Source of the DNA: Dietzia natronolimnaea
Lineage (GTDB): Bacteria; Actinomycetota; Actinomycetes; Mycobacteriales; Mycobacteriaceae
Assembly (NCBI RefSeq): GCF_002289575.1
Contig: NZ_NTGA01000005.1
Span: 91,466 to 155,465, forward strand
Reading direction: 5' to 3'
Length of the DNA stretch: 64,000 nt
Shown here in pieces: positions 1 through 7,967 of the stretch (within the stretch, counting starts at the first letter, position 1; each line of letters begins with the position of its first letter). The translations under genes and the position numbers were made by a program. The notes below the pieces were generated by a model, which was not told where the DNA came from, made no database searches, and saw only the letters and a list, made by a program, of their open reading frames with translations.

Positions 1-927
1 GGCGGGCGAGACGACGTAGGGCACCGCCCCTGGCGCGACCACCCCGAACAGCGCGGCGATCCCCACGCCACCGCCGATGCCCACCGCCAGGACGATCGCC
101 GCCTGGCCCACCGCGTCTCGCACCACTGCGGTGGTGGACCCGCCCAGCGCCTTGATCACCGCGACGTCGCGGCGACGCTGCATACCCCAGACCGCGAAGA
201 ACGCGCCCACCACGAGTGCGGTGACGGCCAGCAGCATGAACGTCATGGTGTTGAGCGAGGTGTTCTCCGCGCGATGGGAGGGCAGCGAGGACACCAGCCC
301 GTCGGGGTCCACCACTGTCAGACCGGCGTGTGACACCGATTCCGCGGACGAGACGGCGACAGTCGTGGCCGCCCCACCTCGCGGTGCGAGCTCGTGCCAC
401 GTGGCCAGGTCGGTGACGACGACGGGGGTGTGAGAGTGCCACAGGTCGCCGACCCCTCCGGTGACGCGCAGAGCGCTGCTGTCGACCCTGAGCTCGGTCG
501 CGCCGGCACCCACCTCGTCGCCGACGCCCGTAGAGGCCAGGACCTCGCCCGGCGGAGGCGGGGTCAGCGATCCCACGGAACCGCCCAGCCCCACGGCGAC
601 GGCCGAGACCCCGGTCTCGCTCCCGTCGTCCACGCGGATGCGGGCCACGCCCACGGGAACGGCCGAGGGATCGGCGGCCGTGACGTCGTTCAGCTGACCT
701 TCGGTGAAAGCCGCGCGATCGAGGTCGACGGCGCCGTTCTCGTCGGCGGGCAGGACGAACGACGAGTCTCCGCTGCCGAGGGCCCGCAGCGCCGACACGC
801 TCTGGTGTGCCAGGCCCGCGGTGAGCCCGAGCAGGCCGGCGACCAGCACCGAGAGCAGCAGGACGACACCGGTGATGAGCGCGAAGCGACCTCGCGCGGT
901 GCGCAGGTCGCGGAGTGCGAAGTACAT
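1..927 (-). CDS. FtsX-type ABC transporter permease (partial, runs off the left edge)
   Basis: The reading frame stays open from an ATG at 927 to base 1, so about 309 residues of a longer protein are visible. The product begins MYFALRDLRTARGRF, a typical start of MacB/LolE-like permeases, and then has a membrane helix (about residues 17-40). An extracytoplasmic part of roughly 170 residues follows. Then comes a second membrane segment followed by a cytoplasmic stretch with RRRDVAVIKALGGS, the characteristic FtsX-domain motif, and a third helix near the window edge. A purine-rich ribosome site (GAGAGGG) lies just upstream of the start. It diverges from the histidine kinase at 1082. By family knowledge it would pair with an ABC ATPase outside this window to export a substrate or move lipids; the substrate cannot be read from the sequence. 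Confidence 0.85.
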   Translation of the reverse strand, partial: MYFALRDLRTARGRFALITGVVLLLSVLVAGLLGLTAGLAHQSVSALRALGSGDSSFVLPADENGAVDLDRAAFTEGQLNDVTAADPSAVPVGVARIRVDDGSETGVSAVAVGLGGSVGSLTPPPPGEVLASTGVGDEVGAGATELRVDSSALRVTGGVGDLWHSHTPVVVTDLATWHELAPRGGAATTVAVSSAESVSHAGLTVVDPDGLVSSLPSHRAENTSLNTMTFMLLAVTALVVGAFFAVWGMQRRRDVAVIKALGGSTTAVVRDAVGQAAIVLAVGIGGGVGIAALFGVVAPGAVPYVVSPA

Positions 928-1081
928 GGGGTTCCCTCTCGTGGTGGTGTGCCTCCAGGTTCGTCGCCGGCGGCATCTCCCGAATCGCCCTGGCGGATGG
1001 TCTCGCGCAGCAGGACGGTGGAGTGCCGCGTCCATCCTTCGATGGATGCCCGGGGCGACGGCAACGGCTAGCGTCGACCGG

Positions 1082-2308
1082 GTGACCGGCCCTTCCCGCC
1101 CCCGAGCGAGCGCAGAGCTGCCTCCCGAGTCGGCCGGAGTCCGCGCGGTCTTCACCCAACTGCAGGTGGCCCTGCACACCCTCGTGGCGGCGTTGCTCGC
1201 GTTCACCCTGATCAGCGCACACCGGGACACCGCCGGCGAGCTGGACCTCGTAGCCGTGGGCGCGGCGGTCGGTTTCACCGTCGTGTACCTGGCGGGGAGC
1301 GTGTGGGACCGCCTGCGCGGGACCGGCCGGACCGCGAGACTGTGGTGGCTCGCCGCGGTGCTGGCGCTGTGGGCGGTCCTGGTGGCGGGAGTCCCGGAGG
1401 CCGCCTACCTGGCGTTCCCGCTGTTCTTCCTGGCTCAGTTCCTCCTGGGTGTGTGGGCCGGGATCGCGGCGGTGGCGCTGCTCGCCGCGGTAGCGGTGGT
1501 GGCTCTGGGGATGCACGGGGGGTTCACTCCCGCCGGGGTCGTGGGACCCGCGGTGGGGGCGCTCGTCGCGGTGGGACTGGGCACCGGCGTCCGGGCGCTC
1601 GATCGGGAGTCCCGGGCACGGCGCGAGGTGATCGCTGAGCTGGTCAGGACCCGCTCCGAGCTGGCTCGTCGGGAGCGGGAGGTGGGCCGGGAAGCCGAGC
1701 GGGCCCGCCTGGCCGGCGAGATCCACGACACCGTGGCGCAGGGGCTCGCGAGCATCGGGATGTTGCTGCACGCCGTGGAGCGCGCGGACCCCTCGCACCC
1801 TGCCGTCGACCAGACCCGCCTCGCGCGAGAGGTGGCCGGCGAGAACCTCACCGAGACCCGCCGCCTCATCGCCGCGCTACGCCCCGCTCCGCTCGACGGC
1901 GTGTCGCTCGCGGGCGCACTGGGCCGGGTCGCGGAGCGGACCCGCGCGGAGCATCCGGGGATCGAGGTGGCCGCGGACTGCTCCCTCGATGTCGACCCTC
2001 CCCCTGAGGTCGCCGCCGTACTCGTCCGCGTAGCGCAGGAGGCGTTGGCGAACGCGGTCACACACTCCTCACTCTCGAGGGTGGAGGTGACGCTGACCGG
2101 GTCATCCACCGCGGTCGCGCTCGAGGTGCGCGACGACGGTCGGGGTTTCGACGTCGCCGCGCCGCGGCCCACCGCATCGTTCGGTCTGGACGGGATGGCG
2201 CGTCGGGTGTCAGGGCTGGGAGGAGAGTTCAGCGTGGTCTCCGAGCCGGGCGAAGGGACCACGATCCGAGCCGTGCTCCCGACGGCCGTGGGAGGGTCGG
2301 GGGCATGA
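1082..2308 (+). CDS. NarL/DesK-type sensor histidine kinase
   Basis: Sensor kinase of about 408 residues. The first 165 or so residues hold four to six hydrophobic segments and no large extracellular domain, so the signal is probably sensed in or near the membrane. A charged, likely coiled linker follows. Then comes the HisKA_3 dimerisation/phosphoacceptor region with EIHDTVAQGL (phosphorylated His about residue 215). The HATPase domain at the C-terminus shows the N box (EALANAV), G1 (DDGRGF) and a GLDGM motif. The GTG start at 1082 is chosen because the membrane segments begin shortly after it; an upstream extension is low-complexity and runs into the divergent promoter region. The stop overlaps the start of the response regulator (ATGA), so the pair is translationally coupled. 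The divergent permease is a plausible regulatory target. Confidence 0.9.
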   Translation: MTGPSRPRASAELPPESAGVRAVFTQLQVALHTLVAALLAFTLISAHRDTAGELDLVAVGAAVGFTVVYLAGSVWDRLRGTGRTARLWWLAAVLALWAVLVAGVPEAAYLAFPLFFLAQFLLGVWAGIAAVALLAAVAVVALGMHGGFTPAGVVGPAVGALVAVGLGTGVRALDRESRARREVIAELVRTRSELARREREVGREAERARLAGEIHDTVAQGLASIGMLLHAVERADPSHPAVDQTRLAREVAGENLTETRRLIAALRPAPLDGVSLAGALGRVAERTRAEHPGIEVAADCSLDVDPPPEVAAVLVRVAQEALANAVTHSSLSRVEVTLTGSSTAVALEVRDDGRGFDVAAPRPTASFGLDGMARRVSGLGGEFSVVSEPGEGTTIRAVLPTAVGGSGA

Positions 2309-2934
2309 ACGCGACGGTGCGGGTGTTGATCGCCGACGACCACACAGTGGTCCGGACGGGACTTCGCGCGTTGATCGCATCGGACCCTGCCATCGAGGTG
2401 GTGGCCGACGTCCCCACCGCTGACGGCGCTGTCGAGCGGGCGCGGATCGGCGACGTGGACGTGGTGCTCATGGACCTGCGCTTCGCGGGTGACGCCTCCG
2501 CGGGGGTCAGGGCGACCCGGCGGCTACGTGCACTGGAATCTCCGCCGCAGGTCCTGGTGCTGACGAGCCATGACACCGATGCGGACATCATCGGCGCGAT
2601 CGAGGCGGGGGCCTGCGGATACCTCCTCAAGGACGCTGGTCCCGACGAGCTGCTGGCCGCCGTCCGCGCCGCCGCGGCCGGGGAGGGCGCGCTCTCCCCC
2701 TCCGTCGCCGCCACGCTGATGACCCGGCTCCGGGACCCCCGGCCGGTGTTGACCGACCGTGAGGTGGACGTGTTGAGAGCGGTGGCGACGGGCGAGACCA
2801 ACCGGCAGGTCGCGGCGTCCCTGAACGTGTCGGAAGCGACGGTCAAGACGCACCTCGTGCATGTCTTCGACAAACTCGGGGTGACGTCCCGGACGGCAGC
2901 GGTGGCTCGGGCCCGCGAGCTCGGAGTGGTGTGA
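2305..2934 (+). CDS. LuxR/NarL-family response regulator
   Basis: A 209-residue partner of the kinase just upstream, overlapping it by four bases. The receiver domain (about 1-120) has the acidic pair DD at 11-12, the phosphoacceptor Asp57 in VVLMDLRF, and the conserved Lys in GYLLKDAG. The C-terminal helix-turn-helix (about 145-205) reads LTDREVDVLRAVATG and ATVKTHLVHVFDKLGV, the LuxR/FixJ signature. Length and layout are normal for the family. It should bind DNA as a dimer after phosphorylation. The divergent permease promoter or its own promoter are the natural candidate targets, but no binding site is proven here. Confidence 0.95.
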   Translation: MNATVRVLIADDHTVVRTGLRALIASDPAIEVVADVPTADGAVERARIGDVDVVLMDLRFAGDASAGVRATRRLRALESPPQVLVLTSHDTDADIIGAIEAGACGYLLKDAGPDELLAAVRAAAAGEGALSPSVAATLMTRLRDPRPVLTDREVDVLRAVATGETNRQVAASLNVSEATVKTHLVHVFDKLGVTSRTAAVARARELGVV

Positions 2935-3003
2935 GGCGGCGGATCTCGCGGCATTAACCGCCGACCTCATCCGCCGGCCCGCCGGACTTCCTAAGCTCGT
3001 CCC

Positions 3004-3690
3004 ATGCGGAGACTCCCCTGGATCATCGGCGCCCTCGTCGTCGTCATCGTCGTCGTCATCGCCGCGCCCTACCTCTACAGGGCGGCCCGCGGTGGCGACG
3101 ACGCCCCGGCCCCGACCGTCTCCATCGACGGGGCCGAGGCCGCGACCGGGGATCTGGACGGCTCGTGGGTGGTGGTCCCGGGGACCGCACCCAACGAGAC
3201 GTCCGCCGGATACACGGTCGACGAGATCCTGCGCGGGGAGCCGGTGACCGTCGTCGGGAGCACCAGCGAGGTCAGCGGGGAGGCCACGATCTCCGGCACC
3301 GTGCTCGAGTCCGCCTCCTTCGACGTGCAGGTGGCGGGAATCGAGACGGACATCGACCGGCGCGACGAACAGGCCCGCTCACCGCAGATCCTCGACGCGG
3401 GGGCCCATCCCTTCGCGACACTCACGGTGGCCGAGCCCGTCGATCTGGCCTCGGTTCCGACGGACGGCACGACGGCGTCGATCCCGATGGAGATCGACCT
3501 GACGATCAAGGGCACGACCGTGCGTGAGGAGATCGAGGTGACCGTCCTGAGGACGGGAGACAACCTGATCGCCTCCGGCGCCGTCCCCCTCACCTGGGCC
3601 GAGGTCGGGGTGGAGCCGCCGAGCCTCGGCTTCGTCGCCGTGGAACCGTCCGGAACGATCGACTTCCTGGTGAGCCTGGCCCGACGCTAG
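3004..3690 (+). CDS. YceI-family protein, membrane anchored
   Basis: A 228-residue protein with one N-terminal hydrophobic segment (about residues 6-24), which serves as signal anchor. The rest fits the YceI lipocalin-like beta barrel: DGSWVVVPG, then GEATISGTVLESASFDVQ, then a DERARSPQILDA-like region (here DRRDEQARSPQIL) and FATLTVAEP. YceI proteins bind polyisoprenoid or other amphiphilic ligands at the cell envelope. The anchor suggests it faces outward from the membrane. It stands alone, 69 bases after the response regulator; no clear ribosome site was seen for the ATG, but the start coincides with the hydrophobic leader. The ligand is unknown. Confidence 0.85.
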   Translation: MRRLPWIIGALVVVIVVVIAAPYLYRAARGGDDAPAPTVSIDGAEAATGDLDGSWVVVPGTAPNETSAGYTVDEILRGEPVTVVGSTSEVSGEATISGTVLESASFDVQVAGIETDIDRRDEQARSPQILDAGAHPFATLTVAEPVDLASVPTDGTTASIPMEIDLTIKGTTVREEIEVTVLRTGDNLIASGAVPLTWAEVGVEPPSLGFVAVEPSGTIDFLVSLARR

Positions 3691-3859
3691 CCGCGCATCG
3701 GTCTCGTGACGCGTCCCGGACCGAGCCCACGTGCAGGTCTGCGGCGGCCGGTAGCAACGACTGTTCAGCTCGTCGCCACCCGGCCGACAGGAACCCGGCA
3801 CCTGGCCCTCCTACGGTCACCTGGTCAGTCACTCAGCCATTGCCCAGGAAAGGCCCTCG

Positions 3860-5374
3860 ATGCGCGTACGAACCCTCAGCTCAGGCGTCCTCACGGTCGC
3901 CCTCGCCGCCGGAGCGGCCATCGGCGTCCCTGCCGCCACGCCCGCCTCGCCCGCCCCCACGGTGGTGATCAACGAGGTCGAGTCCAACGGTGATGCCGTG
4001 GGCGACTGGGTGGAGCTGGCCAATCTCGACACCGAGCAGGACGTGGACATCTCTGGCTGGACGCTGATCGACGACGACCCCACGCACGACCCGATCGTCA
4101 TCCCCGACGGGACCACAATCGAGTCCGGCGGATACTGGTCCGTCTACACCGATGTGGACCCGGACTACTTCGGGCTCGGCGGCAACGATTCGGTGATCCT
4201 CCGGGACGCGGGCGGCGAGATCGTCGACTCCACCACCTGGTCGGGCCACTCACCCACCACCTGGGGTCGCATCCCGGATATGACGGGCGAGTTCGCGGTG
4301 ACCGGTGAGCCCACCCGCAACGCCCGCAACGTCTCGGCCGACGAGGAGGATCCGGTCGTCACGTCGCCGTGGCCCTTCGACCCGCTGACGATCACCCCCG
4401 TCGCGCTGGGGGGCGACTTCGCCGAGGACGACGACATGTCCGGCGTCGACATCGCGGCCGACGGCACCGCCTACGTGGTGAACAACGGCTCCGGCACGCT
4501 CTACGTCCTGGCCTACGACCCGGGCGCCGGCACGTACTCGCTCGCGCGCACCTTCGTCCTGAAGTACCCCGACGGCTCGGGGCTGCCCGATGCCGAGGGC
4601 GTCACCGTGGGACCGGACGGGGCCGTCTACGTGGCCACCGAGCGGGACAACGAGGACAGCCGGATCAGTCGTCCCTCGATCCTGCGATTCGTCCTGCCCA
4701 CCGATCGCGACTCCGGCACCCTCGATGCCACCGACGAGTACTCCCTGGCCGCGCTCACCGGCCCGCTCGGTGCGAACGCCGGTCTCGAGGCCGTCGAGTA
4801 CCTGCCCGAGGTGTTCGGCGGAGCTTTCGCCGTGGGCGTGGAGGGGACCGGGAAGGTCCACGTCGTGACGTTGGGTGCCGGGGGTGCGGTGACCGAGAAG
4901 CAGAGCTACACCTCGCCGTTCTCCGGCGTGATGGCTCTCGACTATGACGAGGTCGACGGCGTACTCCGCGTGCTGTGTGACGAAGTGTGCGAAGGACGGT
5001 CGCTCGAGATGACCTTCGATGGGACCGGGTTCGTCACCGACGGCACCGTCCACGCCCGGCCGGCCGGAATGCCCAACCTCGCCAACGAGGGCTTCGGCTC
5101 CCACCGCGAGACCGTCGAGTGCCTCATGGGAGGCGCCACCGGCACCGCCGAACGGGTCCGGTTCCTGTGGGCCGACGACGGGGCCACCGCAGGGGTCGGC
5201 CTGCGCACTGCCGTTTCCGAGGCCGGCGAGTGCACCGTGGAGGACGACGACACCGTTGACGGGTCGCTCGACGACCTGGACACCGTCCTCGGTTCGCTCG
5301 CGGGCCTCCATCCAGTCTTCGGATCGTTGGGCGACGCGCCGACCCTGTTGCCGACTATGATTCGGTCCCTCTGA
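3860..5374 (+). CDS. Secreted lamin-tail-domain/beta-propeller protein
   Basis: A 504-residue exported protein. Residues 1-30 form a signal peptide ending in an Ala-rich region (PAATPASPAP). Residues about 35-140 are a lamin-tail domain, with VVINEVESNG, WVELANLD and DISGWTLIDDD. From about 165 to 430 there are repeated strands typical of a beta-propeller (ADGTAYVVNNG, GPDGAVYVATERDN) of the type found in esterase-like/phytase-like secreted proteins. The acidic C-terminus holds several GSL repeats. A strong ribosome site (AGGAAAGG) precedes the ATG. Bacterial lamin-tail domains occur in secreted nucleases, phosphatases and calcium-binding proteins, but no catalytic residues could be assigned here. 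It ends at a strong terminator shared with the convergent operon. Confidence 0.8.
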   Translation: MRVRTLSSGVLTVALAAGAAIGVPAATPASPAPTVVINEVESNGDAVGDWVELANLDTEQDVDISGWTLIDDDPTHDPIVIPDGTTIESGGYWSVYTDVDPDYFGLGGNDSVILRDAGGEIVDSTTWSGHSPTTWGRIPDMTGEFAVTGEPTRNARNVSADEEDPVVTSPWPFDPLTITPVALGGDFAEDDDMSGVDIAADGTAYVVNNGSGTLYVLAYDPGAGTYSLARTFVLKYPDGSGLPDAEGVTVGPDGAVYVATERDNEDSRISRPSILRFVLPTDRDSGTLDATDEYSLAALTGPLGANAGLEAVEYLPEVFGGAFAVGVEGTGKVHVVTLGAGGAVTEKQSYTSPFSGVMALDYDEVDGVLRVLCDEVCEGRSLEMTFDGTGFVTDGTVHARPAGMPNLANEGFGSHRETVECLMGGATGTAERVRFLWADDGATAGVGLRTAVSEAGECTVEDDDTVDGSLDDLDTVLGSLAGLHPVFGSLGDAPTLLPTMIRSL

Positions 5375-5402
5375 GCCGACACGATCGCCACTGACGCAAC
5401 CC

Positions 5403-5442
5403 GGCAGGGCCCGGCCACCAACCAGGGTGGCCGGGCCCTGCC
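5403..5442. terminator. Bidirectional hairpin terminator
   Basis: A perfect 17-base-pair stem (5403-5419 with 5426-5442) and a six-base loop lie in the 89-base gap between two convergent genes. There is no long T tract on either side, as is common in high-GC actinobacteria. The position and perfect symmetry make it a terminator for both the lamin-tail gene and the sulfur operon. Confidence 0.85.
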
Positions 5443-5463
5443 CCGTCCGCACCCGAGCCCCGG

Positions 5464-6672
5464 TCAGAGAGTGCCGTGACTCGGCGGCCGAACCCGGCCC
5501 AGGGCCCACCGGCCCAGGTGGTGGAGCTTCCACCTCTCCGGATCATGAAGGGTGTGGGTTCGGGCGTCGCGCCAGTACCGGGACAGGGTGGCCGATCCGG
5601 CGGCGGTGCGCGTGCCTCCGAAGTCGAACAGCTCCGAACCCGCCCGACGCGCAGCTCGACCCGCGGCCACCTTCACGGCGGCCGTGGCCAGGGACGCCTC
5701 TGCGATGGCCTCGGGACCGGACACCGTCTCGGGGCCGGGAATGGTCTCGGCGTGGTGGATGCGATCCCCAGCGACCACGAGAAGCGCCTCCGCTGACCGC
5801 ACTGCCAGTTCGAGGTCACCGGCCTGCGCGATGAGCAGGGGGTCGTCGGCCGCCCGGTCGACGCCGGCCTCGAACCACGGCCTGGCCCTGCCGGCGAGGC
5901 CTGCGATGGTGTCGACCGCACCCCGCGCGATGCCGGTGTCTATCGCGGCGTGCAGCAGCTGCGCGCGGGCCCCGTACGTGCTCGGCCGGTCCAGTAGCCC
6001 CGTGAAGTCCAGCACCAGATCGGGGTCCACCTCCACGTCGTCCAGGATGACCGTCCCGCTGCTGGTCGTGCGTTGGCCGAGCGCGTCCCAGTCCGTGCCG
6101 ATGGACACGCCCTGAGCATCCGCCGGGATGTAGGCGATGACCGCGCGACCGTCAGGCCCGACCGCGCGGACGGCCAGGATGTCCGCGAAGACCGCACCTG
6201 TGCAGTAGTACTTGGTCCCCGAGAGCACCAATCCGCCTCTGCTCCGACGCAGTGCGGTCGAGTCGTCCCTCGTCGTCCTCCCCCCGATCTCGGTCTGGGC
6301 GTTGGCGACACGGGCCCCGCCCAGCACACGCTCGAAGATCCACTGGCGCAGGACGTCCGAACCCTCGCGCCGGGCGGCGTCGAGGAAGGTGTAATGGCTC
6401 TGCGGGATCTGGGAGACGCTCGCGTCGGCGGCGGCGATCGTGGCGGTGACGGTTGCGACGGTGGAGACGGGCAGACCCGGACCTCCGTACTCCGCCGGCA
6501 CCGTGAGCGCGAACAGACCCGCGGACGACAACGCGTCCACCTGGTCGAAAGGCAACGCCTTCTCCGCGTCCCGCGCGCTCGCTCCCCGGGCGATCTCTGG
6601 GGCGAGCGCGCGGGCCGTCGCGATGGCCCGCTCGCTCGTGACAGTCCCGCCGCCGATGACAGCGCCCGTCAT
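5464..6672 (-). CDS. SfnB-type acyl-CoA-dehydrogenase-fold oxidoreductase (sulfur acquisition)
   Basis: A 402-residue flavoprotein of the acyl-CoA dehydrogenase fold, in the branch containing SfnB and the DszC/SoxC monooxygenases. Visible features are an N-terminal helical region (ALSSAGLFALTVPAEYGG), a central beta domain with VLSGTKYYCTGA and a C-terminal helical part ending SRYWRDARTHTLHDP, the typical RNxRTHxxHDP-like motif of this branch. These enzymes use reduced flavin to attack organosulfur compounds rather than acyl-CoA. It is the last gene of the operon; its ATG overlaps the stop of the upstream paralogue in a TGATG junction. The start is fixed by that overlap. SfnB is the nearest recognised family; the exact substrate is inferred only from the neighbouring SfnG. 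Confidence 0.8.
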   Translation of the reverse strand: MTGAVIGGGTVTSERAIATARALAPEIARGASARDAEKALPFDQVDALSSAGLFALTVPAEYGGPGLPVSTVATVTATIAAADASVSQIPQSHYTFLDAARREGSDVLRQWIFERVLGGARVANAQTEIGGRTTRDDSTALRRSRGGLVLSGTKYYCTGAVFADILAVRAVGPDGRAVIAYIPADAQGVSIGTDWDALGQRTTSSGTVILDDVEVDPDLVLDFTGLLDRPSTYGARAQLLHAAIDTGIARGAVDTIAGLAGRARPWFEAGVDRAADDPLLIAQAGDLELAVRSAEALLVVAGDRIHHAETIPGPETVSGPEAIAEASLATAAVKVAAGRAARRAGSELFDFGGTRTAAGSATLSRYWRDARTHTLHDPERWKLHHLGRWALGRVRPPSHGTL

Positions 6673-7895
6673 CAGCTGTAGAGGGTGAAGGCCGGAGCCG
6701 TGCGGTTCAGCGTCCAGTCTCCGATCTCGCGCGCCTTGTAGGCCACAGGGTCGTGCACGGTGTGGGTGCGTAGGTTCCGCCAATGCCGATCGAAGCCGTA
6801 GGCGCTGGTGGTGGCCCTCGCCCCCTGGATCTCGAACAGTCGGGAGGCCACCTCGAGCGAGACCTTGGTGGTGGCGTACTTGGCTTCGGCGATCGCGATC
6901 GCGGTATCGGCGCGCTGGTCCGCGCCGAGTCCCGGGCCGAAGTCCAGGGCGTCCTGCAGCGCCTGGCCGGCGCGGTCGGCCAGGAGCGCCGCGCCGGTGA
7001 TCTGTGCTCGTAGCTCGCCGACCAGCTCGAGGATGTACGGGTCCTCGGTCGCCGAGTCGAGCCCGGAGGTCTCCCACGGGCTCGCGTGGAGCCGCGTCCA
7101 GTCCAGGGCCTCGGTGAACGCGCCTTCGGCGGTACCGATGTAGAAGTTGACGAAGGCCAGCTGCCAGTGGTGCGTCACCAGGGTCTGGTAGGGCGAGAAG
7201 CCGGGCGGGGTGTCCGGATCGCCCAGGATCTCGTGACGTTCCACCCGGGCGTCGCGGAACTCCACCCCTCCGGAGTCCGTCAGGCGTTGGCCGATGGCGT
7301 CCCAGTCCCCCTCGGGCCTGAACCCGGGGCGGTCGGTCGGGAGGGTCAGGAACACCAGATCCCCCTCGAAGGAGGCGGTGACCGACAGCTGGTCGGCCAC
7401 GCTCGCGCCGGACGCGAAGGTCCGTCGGCCGTTCAGTCGGAACGCATCGCCGTCCCGTGTCAGCTCCAACCCGTCCGCACCCCGCGGGTTCTGGACCCCG
7501 CCCCAGAACAGTTTCTCCTCCGCGTTACGGCGGGAGAGCGCCCCGGCCTGTTCGGGCGTTCCGAACAGGTGCGGGATGCGCTGTTGGGCGAAGTGATAGC
7601 CGATGAGGTGGGCGATGGAGGTGTCGCCGCGCGCGATGCGGCGGGTGATCTGCTGCGACTGCGCGAAAGACAGCCCGGAGCCGCCCGATTCGACGGGCTC
7701 GCCCACCTGGAGCAGGTCGTGTCGGCGGAGCAGATCGATCTCGGCGGTGGGCAAACCGTTGGCGCGGTCGCGTTCAGCGGCGGTCGCGCCCAGTTCGGCG
7801 GCGACGAGATCGGCCCGCCGGAGGGCGTCCTCGAAGTCCGTTCGGTTCTCAGCGGCGTACTGGCTGGTGTTGATGGCGTCAATGGTGGAGGTCAT
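6672..7895 (-). CDS. DszC/SfnB-type flavin-dependent monooxygenase
   Basis: A 407-residue paralogue of the following gene, again with the acyl-CoA dehydrogenase fold. The sequence has LLRRHDLLQVGEPVESGGSG at the front, GDTSIAHLIGYHF in the helical domain, FRLNGRRTFASGA in the beta domain, and FDRHWRNLRTHTVHDP near the C-terminus, the conserved HxxHD-type motif of DszC-like enzymes. The family oxidises sulfur or C-S bonds with FMNH2 and oxygen. It lies between SfnG (72 bases upstream) and the SfnB-like gene (overlapping). In context it probably handles an alkyl sulfone, sulfide or sulfonate so that sulfite can be recovered. Whether it acts before or after SfnG is not visible. Confidence 0.8.
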   Translation of the reverse strand: MTSTIDAINTSQYAAENRTDFEDALRRADLVAAELGATAAERDRANGLPTAEIDLLRRHDLLQVGEPVESGGSGLSFAQSQQITRRIARGDTSIAHLIGYHFAQQRIPHLFGTPEQAGALSRRNAEEKLFWGGVQNPRGADGLELTRDGDAFRLNGRRTFASGASVADQLSVTASFEGDLVFLTLPTDRPGFRPEGDWDAIGQRLTDSGGVEFRDARVERHEILGDPDTPPGFSPYQTLVTHHWQLAFVNFYIGTAEGAFTEALDWTRLHASPWETSGLDSATEDPYILELVGELRAQITGAALLADRAGQALQDALDFGPGLGADQRADTAIAIAEAKYATTKVSLEVASRLFEIQGARATTSAYGFDRHWRNLRTHTVHDPVAYKAREIGDWTLNRTAPAFTLYS

Positions 7896-7967
7896 GGGTG
7901 GTTCCTCTGGGGTTCGGGAATCGGTGGGGAGAGTCAGGTCGGGACGGGCGGATCAGGACGCGCCGGT

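Noticed and set aside
704..1081. N-terminal extension of the histidine kinase
   Set aside because: It overlaps the divergent permease gene and its promoter, and has Arg/Ser-rich low complexity. The GTG at 1082 gives a normal kinase.
4250..5533. 427-codon open frame on the minus strand
   Set aside because: It is antisense to the lamin-tail gene and crosses its terminator; the sequence is Gly/Arg/His-rich with no domain.
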